A stretch of 6,561 nucleotides of DNA. Source: Lentisphaerota bacterium. Its GTDB lineage: Bacteria > Verrucomicrobiota > Lentisphaeria > Oligosphaerales > Oligosphaeraceae. Shown in pieces: positions 1 through 5,195 of this stretch (position 1 is its first letter; the number at the start of each line of letters is the position of its first letter). Location of the stretch: contig JAAZIY010000042.1 of NCBI GenBank assembly GCA_012800625.1, positions 1-6,561 of the forward strand, written 5' to 3'. Position numbers and translations under genes: made by a program. Under the pieces are notes generated by a model. The model was not told the DNA's origin and searched no databases. It was given only the letters and a program-made list of their open reading frames with translations.

Positions 1-974
1 ACCAGTTCGCCACCATTGTCCAGCGAGCGGTTAGCCGCCAGGGTAAGCTCCAGGCTCTTCACTGCCTCGCTATAGCTAGAAAGAATCTGCCCTTGGTCAT
101 CATCAAGTATGGCGTCAATAAAGGCAAGCTCACCTTCCATGCCGTAGTCGTTGCCTACCTTGCAGAAGACATCGCGGTTTTCTTCCTTGATGCTCAGACT
201 GACACGCTCCACATATTCAAGGTGACTCGTCTTGGCAAAGGCCTCTATGCCGCACTTGGAGCCAGGGCCTTGCACAAAGCAGCCGCTGTATATGGTGCCA
301 ATCAAGCCGCTTTCAAATTTCAAATTGACGGCGGAGGCGTCTTCGGTGTCATAGTTTTCAATACCGCACATCAATCCGCGGCGCCCAAAGGCCTGCACCT
401 CGGCCACTTCGCCAAACAGGTTGCGGCACATATCAAAAATATGTATGGTCTGCTCCACGGCCTGGCCGCCGGAGGTCTTGCGGTTGCGCCACCACCAGAC
501 TCCGGGCATGCCGCCCACCCACCAGCCGGTGAAAAAGCCCACCTCGTTGGTGTTCACCCAATTTTGCATGGTGGGGACGAAATCAATGTAACGGTCTTGA
601 AAGCCTGCGGCATTAATCAAGCCCTTGTCATTCAAGGCTTTTTCAACTTTTTGCGCATAGGCCAGGTCCAAGGCGACCGGCTTCTCCACAAAAAGATGGC
701 AGCCCTTCTCGATGGCCATCAGCTCCATGCCGTCGTGGGCGCAAGGCTCCACACAGATATAGACCGCGTCAAGCTCTTCGCGGTTAAGCATCTCGCGATA
801 GTCCTTGTAGGCGGTCGCTGAAAAACGCTTAGCCGCTGCCGCGGCACGCTCATCAATCAAGTCGCAGACCGCAGTGATGCGTGCCTCCGCCAATTTTTCA
901 GTGTAATGATTGAAGTGATAGCCTGCAATGCCGCCACAACCGATAAAGCCGACTTTTAATACCGCGCTGGACAT
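1..974 (-). CDS. Gfo/Idh/MocA family NAD(P)-dependent oxidoreductase, partial (C-terminus beyond left edge)
   Basis: Reading the minus strand from ATG at 974 gives 324 uninterrupted residues before the window ends. The N-terminus has the Rossmann motif VGFIGCGGIAGYH (G12, G14), then an acidic residue at a strand end (AVCDLIDE) as expected for nucleotide binding. The family signature EKPVA is present with K98, the usual catalytic lysine. Further on, TSGGQAVEQTIHIFD carries H178 and D181, matching the conserved H-x-x-D of the C-terminal alpha/beta domain. A Trp-rich stretch (GWWVGG, GVWWWRN) precedes it. Members oxidise or reduce sugars, inositols and related polyols in the cytoplasm; the substrate cannot be read here. 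An AGGAGA ribosome binding site at 980-985, 5 nt from the ATG, fixes the start. The gene is divergent from the B12-regulated genes and probably unrelated to them. The family assignment is very secure; the specific reaction is unknown. Confidence 0.95.
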   Translation of the reverse strand, partial: MSSAVLKVGFIGCGGIAGYHFNHYTEKLAEARITAVCDLIDERAAAAAKRFSATAYKDYREMLNREELDAVYICVEPCAHDGMELMAIEKGCHLFVEKPVALDLAYAQKVEKALNDKGLINAAGFQDRYIDFVPTMQNWVNTNEVGFFTGWWVGGMPGVWWWRNRKTSGGQAVEQTIHIFDMCRNLFGEVAEVQAFGRRGLMCGIENYDTEDASAVNLKFESGLIGTIYSGCFVQGPGSKCGIEAFAKTSHLEYVERVSLSIKEENRDVFCKVGNDYGMEGELAFIDAILDDDQGQILSSYSEAVKSLELTLAANRSLDNGGEL

Positions 975-1037
975 CTGAGTCTCCTGAATTGAGTGTACTG
1001 TGAACGTAGCGAAAGGAACTAGAAAAGTAATTCAATT

Positions 1038-1065
1038 ATTGTAATGCCAACTACAGAAAAAACAA
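1038..1065 (-). promoter_or_regulatory. Candidate sigma70-type promoter for the minus-strand oxidoreductase
   Basis: On the minus strand TTGTTT (1060-1065) is followed after 16 nt by TACAAT (1038-1043), a good -10 with a weak -35. Initiation near 1031 would give a leader of about 57 nt containing the AGGAGA ribosome binding site. It lies in an AT-rich patch between the divergent genes. This rests on motif matching only. Confidence 0.3.
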
Positions 1066-1120
1066 GTTCTCCTAGGAACATGGACTACGTTTCAGAAAAA
1101 AATCTTCTGTCCTTCTATGC

Positions 1121-1173
1121 CCTAGTGTGTCTTCCCGTGTCTTCCTGTGTCTTCTTGTGTCTTCCTGTTCTCC
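1121..1173 (+). repeat. Decamer repeat tract A (CTTCCTGTGT type)
   Basis: About five consecutive 10-bp units read CCTAGTGTGT, CTTCCCGTGT, CTTCCTGTGT, CTTCTTGTGT and CTTCCTGTTC. The plus strand is pyrimidine- and GT-rich and the units have no self-complementarity, so a hairpin is not expected. The tract lies between the divergent oxidoreductase and the B12-regulated genes, upstream of the candidate promoter at 1234-1261. It is the first of several related tracts in the window. No repeat family name can be assigned with confidence. Confidence 0.8.
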
Positions 1174-1233
1174 CTTTGCTGTAGAGAACTCGCCCTATAT
1201 ATTTTTTCTCAAAAAACTTATCCTCAAAACACC

Positions 1234-1261
1234 TTGCAAAGCAGCTCCGGCGCTTTATATT
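1234..1261 (+). promoter_or_regulatory. Candidate promoter for the riboswitch-pseudopilin-btuF transcript
   Basis: TTGCAA (1234-1239) and TATATT (1256-1261) are separated by 16 nt; an alternative -10, TATTAT at 1258-1263, gives an 18-nt spacer. Either would start transcription around 1268-1271, exactly where the first stem of the riboswitch begins (1271). That agreement raises confidence above that of the motif match alone. Confidence 0.5.
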
Positions 1262-1270
1262 ATTTTCTTC

Positions 1271-1408
1271 ACAAGTTCAACTGTTTTTACGGTGAACCCC
1301 GTGCAATCCGGGGGCTGTCGCGCAACTGTGAATGGCATTATTAGCCATGAGTCAGAGCCCGTAATTTGTACTTGTTCAACAGCGTATTTGTGCGCGAAAC
1401 ACAAGGAA
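1271..1408 (+). ncRNA. Cobalamin (B12) riboswitch with kissing-loop expression platform over the ribosome binding site
   Basis: The conserved core is easy to read: GGTGAA at 1291, a CCCCG/CGGGG stem-loop (1297-1301 with 1309-1313) holding GTGCAATC, then GCTGTCGCGCAACTGTGA, and AGTCAG at 1350-1355 in the position of the B12 box. Closing stems pair 1271-1276 with 1370-1375 (ACAAGT/ACTTGT) and 1287-1292 with 1359-1364 (TTACGG/CCGTAA). A small hairpin, ATGGC/GCCAT (1332-1336 with 1344-1348), replaces the longer peripheral domains of E. coli btuB-type RNAs. Downstream, TTGTG/CACAA (1388-1392 with 1400-1404) forms a hairpin whose loop GCGCGA (1392-1397) is complementary to TCGCGC (1318-1323), the expected L5-L13 kissing interaction. 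The 3' arm overlaps the AAGGAA ribosome binding site (1403-1408). Ligand binding should therefore lock this hairpin and block translation of the pseudopilin. No U-tract terminator is visible, which favours translational control. The compact form resembles class II cobalamin riboswitches. Confidence 0.93.
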
Positions 1409-1414
1409 GCACTT

Positions 1415-2188
1415 ATGCAGACGCCATCATTGCGCTTAGAGCGCGGCTCCAAGTATTTTACCCTCATTGAATTGCTGGTCGTCATCGCGATTATCGCCAT
1501 TTTAGCGGCCATGCTTTTGCCGGCTTTGAGCAAGGCTCGCGAGCGTGCCCTGAGCATAGTGTGCGCCGGCAATCTTCGGCAGCTGGGTTTGGCCTTCACC
1601 ATTTATTGCTCTGAAAACGACGATTACATGGTTCCTTTGGCTGACGAGGCCAACCTGCGCGCCTGGTGCGGCACGCGCAGCAGCGACACTGAGGCATTCA
1701 AACCCGAAGGCGGTCTGGCTGACTATCTTACCCGCGACAAGCGCATCAAGCAATGCCCGCTCATGCACAAGTATGCCAAGGACGACAGTCCCTACGGAAA
1801 CAACCTGGGCTGCGGCGGCTACGGTTATAACGGCAACGAATTAAGCTCTTGCTGGACCAGTCACAACCGCGTCACCCAGGTGCGCCAGGCCTCCAGAACC
1901 ATCGCCTTTGCCGATTCGGCGCAATTCAGCAGCCCAAGCCAGATCGTCGAGGTCTACTCCATCAGCGCGCCTTACACGGTCTGGGGTGACGCCTCTCCGG
2001 ATATGCATTTCAGGCATGGCGGCAGAACCAATGCCTGCCGGGTTGACGGTCATGTCAGCCTCGAAGCTTTGAGCTACACGCATTCCGGCTACAGCGGCAT
2101 TAGCAGCGCCGACCTGAAGAGCGGCTACAAGCTAGGCTGGTTTGGCGGCGGCAAAGAGGACGCGCAAAAAATATTCCTGATTAAATAG
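1415..2188 (+). CDS. Prepilin-like protein with type IV pilin N-terminus and H-X9-DG tail, under B12 riboswitch control
   Basis: The protein has 257 residues. Residues 15-37 form the class III signal/pilin helix: FTLIELLVV with the +5 glutamate at E19, then AAMLLPALSKARERA. Prepilin peptidase would cut after Y14, where most pilins have Gly. The middle region has SIVCAGNLRQLGLAF, usual in the PVC pseudopilin family. The tail has H201, nine residues, then D211-G212, the H-X9-DG processing-associated motif. There are seven cysteines after the helix (C50, C65, C85, C114, C133, C146, C208), so disulfides are possible. The start at 1415 is chosen because AAGGAA lies 6 nt upstream and the helix would otherwise be far from the N-terminus; the frame is open upstream to 1127 but that part is the riboswitch. 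Such proteins are numerous in Lentisphaerota and Verrucomicrobiota and mostly uncharacterised. A part in a B12-linked envelope assembly is inference from position. Confidence 0.92.
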   Translation: MQTPSLRLERGSKYFTLIELLVVIAIIAILAAMLLPALSKARERALSIVCAGNLRQLGLAFTIYCSENDDYMVPLADEANLRAWCGTRSSDTEAFKPEGGLADYLTRDKRIKQCPLMHKYAKDDSPYGNNLGCGGYGYNGNELSSCWTSHNRVTQVRQASRTIAFADSAQFSSPSQIVEVYSISAPYTVWGDASPDMHFRHGGRTNACRVDGHVSLEALSYTHSGYSGISSADLKSGYKLGWFGGGKEDAQKIFLIK

Positions 2189-2192
2189 ACCA

Positions 2193-2212
2193 CTTCGTCT
2201 GCCCTCGCGTCT
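2193..2212 (+). repeat. Degenerate decamer repeat pair in the pseudopilin-btuF gap
   Basis: CTTCGTCTGC followed by CCTCGCGTCT matches two units of the window's decamer (CTTCGTGTGC, CTTCGTGTCT) at 17 of 20 positions. It occupies nearly half of the 46-nt gap between the two genes. With only two imperfect units, chance is possible, but it fits the pattern of a copy in every gap. Confidence 0.4.
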
Positions 2213-2234
2213 AAAATCCAGTGCACTGCAAGCC

Positions 2235-3182
2235 ATGAACTGCAAAAATTCAAGCAGCAATGCGGGTCTCTTGCTGGCCGGTTTTTTCGCATTGACAGTC
2301 TTTCTCTGCCAGTCCTGCAAAAAGCCTGGGTCTCTGCCTGATTCTGGCGCTCAAGCATCTGGCACCGCCAAGCCAGCGAGAATTATTTCTCTGGCTCCGG
2401 CCCACACCGAGCTTCTTTACGCCTTGGGTCTAGGCGAGCAGGTGTTGGCGGTGAGCAATTATTGCCAGTATCCGCCAGAGGTCAATAGTCTGCCCAGGGT
2501 GGGGGCGCTTTTGGACCCCAATCTGGAGGCCATCCTGCGTTTACAGCCCGACTATGTCCTGCTCTACGCCAAGCAGGCTGCACTTGCCGAGCAGCTGCGT
2601 CGCCTGGGTTTGCGGCCACTGTTGATGCCGGGCAACAAGCTGGCTGACATCTATGAAAGCATAGAGCTACTAGGGCAGAGCTTCGAGCAGCAGGAACAAG
2701 CCCAAAGCTTGTTGACCAATATGCGGCAGCGCTTTGCCAGGCTGCAAAGCTCCCGCCCTGTCAATATTTCCAGCCCCGGCGTGCTGCTGGTGGTCTGGCG
2801 CGAAAGGGGCTTGGGCACTCTGAAGAACATCAGCGTGGCCGGCAATGACGGTTTTTACAGCGAGATGCTGCAAGCCATAGGAGCAAAATTGCTGCCCGCC
2901 GACATGAAGCTGGAGTATCCCAGCCTGGGGCCGGAAAGCATACTGCTGCTTAATCCCGATATAATCATCGAAATCGCGCCGGAGCTGGCGGCCAAAGAGC
3001 CTGCTGCCCTGCAAAACGCCAAGGATGACTGGCGGCGCCTGCCAGAATTGAAGGCCTATCAAAATAAAAACATATATATATTGACCGATGATTTCATGGC
3101 GCTGCCCAGCGCAAGATGCATCATGGCCGCCGAAAAACTGGCCGAAACCATTGCACAAGCCCAAGCCCAAGCCGCGCCTTAG
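2235..3182 (+). CDS. btuF: BtuF-like cobalamin ABC transporter substrate-binding lipoprotein
   Basis: The 315 residues begin with a lipoprotein signal (hydrophobic residues 11-25, FLCQSC, lipidated C28), then a short linker and the helical-backbone binding fold of class III solute-binding proteins. Lobe 1 opens with RIISLAPAHTELLYALGLG (from R49), closely matching the RVITLSPANTEL start of E. coli BtuF, followed by NYCQYPPEV, RVGALLDPNLEAILRLQPDYVLL and a long connecting helix. Lobe 2 has SVAGNDGFYSEMLQAIGA, YPSLGPESILLLNPDIIIE and the closing PSARCIMAAEKLAETI helix. It would capture corrinoid outside the inner membrane and hand it to BtuCD, neither component of which is in the window. The family also contains haem and siderophore binders; the upstream B12 riboswitch is what favours cobalamin. 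No good ribosome binding site precedes the ATG, which may mean coupling to the upstream gene. The TAG stop falls inside a repeat unit. Confidence 0.88.
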   Translation: MNCKNSSSNAGLLLAGFFALTVFLCQSCKKPGSLPDSGAQASGTAKPARIISLAPAHTELLYALGLGEQVLAVSNYCQYPPEVNSLPRVGALLDPNLEAILRLQPDYVLLYAKQAALAEQLRRLGLRPLLMPGNKLADIYESIELLGQSFEQQEQAQSLLTNMRQRFARLQSSRPVNISSPGVLLVVWRERGLGTLKNISVAGNDGFYSEMLQAIGAKLLPADMKLEYPSLGPESILLLNPDIIIEIAPELAAKEPAALQNAKDDWRRLPELKAYQNKNIYILTDDFMALPSARCIMAAEKLAETIAQAQAQAAP

Positions 3183-3278
3183 TGTGCCTTCGTGTGCCTT
3201 TGTGTCTCTTCGTGTCCTCCCCCCTTCGTGTGCCTTAGTGGCTCAAAGACTTTTTGGTCGCGGTCTACCTTAGTGTGC
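3177..3278 (+). repeat. Decamer repeat tract B between convergent btuF and dsbD
   Basis: From 3177 the plus strand reads CCTTAGTGTG, CCTTCGTGTG, CCTTTGTGTC, TCTTCGTGTC, then a short C-run and CTTCGTGTGCCTTAGTGG (to 3241), a 26-bp interruption, and a last unit CCTTAGTGTGC at 3268-3278. The first unit overlaps the btuF stop codon (3180-3182) and the last lies 5 bp from the dsbD stop codon (3284-3286). No convincing terminator hairpin was found here; the best candidate, AGAC/GTCT around 3247-3266, has only a 4-bp stem. Confidence 0.8.
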
Positions 3279-3283
3279 AATTC

Positions 3284-4867
3284 TCAGTAGGCCAGCACCA
3301 CATAGCTGGGCATTCCCATGATCTGGTATTGCTTGAGCAGTGCGGCCACCAGGGGGTCTTTGCTGTCATCCGCCAGAAATTGCACCGGCACAAAGTCTTC
3401 CAGTTGCGCTCTTACCCCGGGGTCCTGAAACGTCGTTTTTTTCATCGCCGTACAGCTTTTACAAGTCACTCCCCAGAAATATACCAGCAGCGGCTTCTCT
3501 TCGACTTTTGCTACTTGCAGCGCCTCGATCAAATCGCCATGCCAGCCGTCCAGACTTTGGCTAGCGGCCTGCGGGCCGGACTGCATTTTGAAGAGGCTGA
3601 AAGCCATATAGGCATAATACAGGGCAAAAAGCATAATAAGCAGTCCCATGACCTGTTTGACCCGCTCCATCCAGGCTCCGGGTTTGGGCAGTCTGGAAAG
3701 ACCGGCGCCCAAAATAGGCCAGGGCAAGGCCATGCCCAGGCCTAGCAACAATGGCAGGAAAAGACCGACAAAGTTGCCTTTGGCATAAAGGTCGGTGGCC
3801 AAAAGCAGTACCCAGATAAGCACCGGCGCAACACAGGCGCCGGCCAAGAGGGCTGAAATCGCACCGAGTAGTAATGCCGCCAGCCAGGGATTGTCAGACT
3901 TGCCGCCGGAGCCGCGGAAACGTGAAAAATCCAGCAAAAAGACGTCAAACATGGATAATGCCAGGAAGACAAAGACGGCGGCCACAATCAAATTGAACCA
4001 GGCGGAGGAATTGATGGCGCCAAAACGGCTGCCAGTCAAGACCACAAGCAAGCCAAGCAGCCCATATACCAGAGCCATGGCCGAGCCGTAAAGCCCCCCC
4101 AAGAGCAGGCCGCGCGCGCGTCCCTGGCCGCCGGCGCTGCCGGCACCGATAATGCTTAGGTTGATTGGTATCATGGGCAGTATGCATGGGGTCAGGTTCA
4201 GCATCAGTCCCAGGGGAATAATAAGCAGGGCTGCCAGCAGCAGGCCATAGCGTGCGAAGACGCCGGCCAGCAGGTTTTCCTCCGCCTTGGCTGCCTTTCC
4301 GGCTTTGGCCGCCTCCAGCCAGGCGCTAAATTCCTTGGCGTTTATATAGCCGCTGTTGCTGCCCAGCAGTCTAATTCCGGCGCTGTATTTGCGCCAGGCG
4401 CCCAGCTGCTCGCTGTCGGCGTCGGCCAGCTTATATTCGATGCCGGCCATTCCCGGTAATGCGGCCTCGCCAAAACCGGTAAAGCTAAAGCTTTTTTGTT
4501 CCGGCAAGTAGCACATGCCTTTCACGCAACCCTGGTAGCTGAGCACGATTTGCAGGGGGAAGACTATGCCTTCAAGCTGATATTCAATATCGCCGCTTTG
4601 TTTATAGACCATGCCCTCCTCTTCGGACTCCAGCACTGCGCGCATGCCGCCGTCTCGCCTGGCCACTACGCCGTCAGGCAGGCTCAAGTGCATCTGCGCC
4701 TCATACAAATAAGCCTCGGCAGGTATATCCAGCCTAAGGCGTAACTTGCCATGCCGCGCCGAAGCAGGACTGGCCGATAAACTGGCCTCAATGTTGAAGT
4801 GCTCAGCCGCGAAAAGAAAAAAGGGAAGCAGACAAACAACGAAAACATGGCTAAGGTATCTAGGCAT
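3284..4867 (-). CDS. dsbD: Thiol:disulfide interchange protein DsbD, shortened thioredoxin domain
   Basis: DsbD passes electrons from cytoplasmic thioredoxin through its membrane domain to extracytoplasmic thiol proteins. All three domains are visible in 527 residues. After a signal peptide (residues 1-21, FLFAAEH), the N-terminal immunoglobulin-like domain carries the cysteine pair in YQGCVKGMCYLPE (C114, C119; four residues between, five in E. coli). About eight membrane segments span roughly 204-425, with the redox cysteines in NLTPCILPM (C228) and AGACVAPVL (C345). The C-terminal thioredoxin domain has FWGVTCKSCTAMKKTTF (C469, C472) and the cis-proline in GMPSYVV (P520). It stops only 7 residues later; E. 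coli DsbD continues about 35 residues past the equivalent proline, so the last strand and helix are missing. A strong GGAGGA ribosome binding site at 4874-4879, 6 nt from the ATG, sets the start. It is convergent with btuF and divergent from the thioredoxin-like lipoprotein. Confidence 0.95.
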   Translation of the reverse strand: MPRYLSHVFVVCLLPFFLFAAEHFNIEASLSASPASARHGKLRLRLDIPAEAYLYEAQMHLSLPDGVVARRDGGMRAVLESEEEGMVYKQSGDIEYQLEGIVFPLQIVLSYQGCVKGMCYLPEQKSFSFTGFGEAALPGMAGIEYKLADADSEQLGAWRKYSAGIRLLGSNSGYINAKEFSAWLEAAKAGKAAKAEENLLAGVFARYGLLLAALLIIPLGLMLNLTPCILPMIPINLSIIGAGSAGGQGRARGLLLGGLYGSAMALVYGLLGLLVVLTGSRFGAINSSAWFNLIVAAVFVFLALSMFDVFLLDFSRFRGSGGKSDNPWLAALLLGAISALLAGACVAPVLIWVLLLATDLYAKGNFVGLFLPLLLGLGMALPWPILGAGLSRLPKPGAWMERVKQVMGLLIMLFALYYAYMAFSLFKMQSGPQAASQSLDGWHGDLIEALQVAKVEEKPLLVYFWGVTCKSCTAMKKTTFQDPGVRAQLEDFVPVQFLADDSKDPLVAALLKQYQIMGMPSYVVLAY

Positions 4868-4911
4868 CTATACTCCTCCAGACAACTTGTAAAATCTCTA
4901 AATTACACCAA

Positions 4912-4940
4912 TTTATATGCTTGCTGTTTGGACAGGACAA
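4912..4940 (-). promoter_or_regulatory. Candidate sigma70-type promoter for dsbD
   Basis: On the minus strand TTGTCC (4935-4940) and TATAAA (4912-4917) are separated by exactly 17 nt. Initiation near 4905 would leave a leader of about 40 nt that includes GGAGGA. It is the best-spaced promoter match in the window, but a motif match only. Confidence 0.5.
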
Positions 4941-5100
4941 ATCGGGCCGGGGTTCCAAAGCAAAACCTAACGGCAAATAAGCCACTGATTTGTACCCCCA
5001 TAGCATCAGGCTCAAAAGACAATTTGCGTTATAGTATAGAGCAAGTCCTAAGCGCTAAGACCCGACAGGCTAAGCAATACCGCAACTGCGTTCGAACTGC

Positions 5101-5130
5101 CTCGTGTGACTTAGTGTGTCTTAGTGTCCA
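5101..5130 (+). repeat. Decamer repeat tract C
   Basis: Three units at 10-bp spacing read CTCGTGTGAC, TTAGTGTGTC and TTAGTGTCCA. They are more degenerate than tracts B and D but share the TTAGTGTG/CGTGTG core and the plus-strand orientation. The tract ends about 65 bp before the start of the thioredoxin-like lipoprotein gene. Confidence 0.65.
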
Positions 5131-5195
5131 AATTTCTGCCAGCATTTTTTGACGGGTTCTAGCCATGCATCGCACATAGTAAAGGAATTCCAAGT

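Larger units (their letters stand above)
4868..5195. other. Divergent intergenic region between dsbD and the thioredoxin-like lipoprotein gene
   Basis: This 328-bp gap holds the dsbD ribosome binding site and candidate promoter at its left end, decamer repeat tract C near the right end, and AAGGAA at 5182-5187, 8 nt before the lipoprotein ATG. Between about 4945 and 5100 no gene, RNA or clear operator was recognised. A TATAGT at 5030-5035 could be a -10 for the rightward gene, but no acceptable -35 accompanies it. Open frames crossing this gap lack coding signatures. Confidence 0.6.

Noticed and set aside
93..821. Plus-strand 242-residue open frame
   Set aside because: It is the antisense of the Gfo/Idh/MocA gene, which has clear family motifs throughout; the plus-strand translation resembles no known protein.
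1127..1414. Open frame extending the pseudopilin N-terminus by 96 residues
   Set aside because: This part covers the repeat tract, promoter and riboswitch. The true start at 1415 has a ribosome binding site and puts the pilin helix near the N-terminus.
3245..3275. Rho-independent terminator between btuF and dsbD
   Set aside because: The best stem is 4 bp around a T-rich loop, without the GC-rich stem and following U-tract needed.
3254..3745. Plus-strand 163-residue open frame, and other frames opposite dsbD
   Set aside because: These are antisense to DsbD, whose three domains and redox cysteines are all recognisable on the minus strand.
5030..5040. Promoter for the thioredoxin-like lipoprotein
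   Set aside because: TATAGT is a fair -10, but no reasonable -35 is found 15-19 nt upstream, so it is not called.
5085..5100. tRNA T-arm-like sequence containing GTTCGAAC (5090-5097)
   Set aside because: No acceptor, D or anticodon stems could be drawn around it on either strand; it is only a short palindrome.
4799..5152. Plus-strand 117-residue open frame across the dsbD start and the intergenic gap
   Set aside because: It overlaps the dsbD start and its candidate promoter, runs through a repeat tract, has no good ribosome binding site and shows no recognisable domain.
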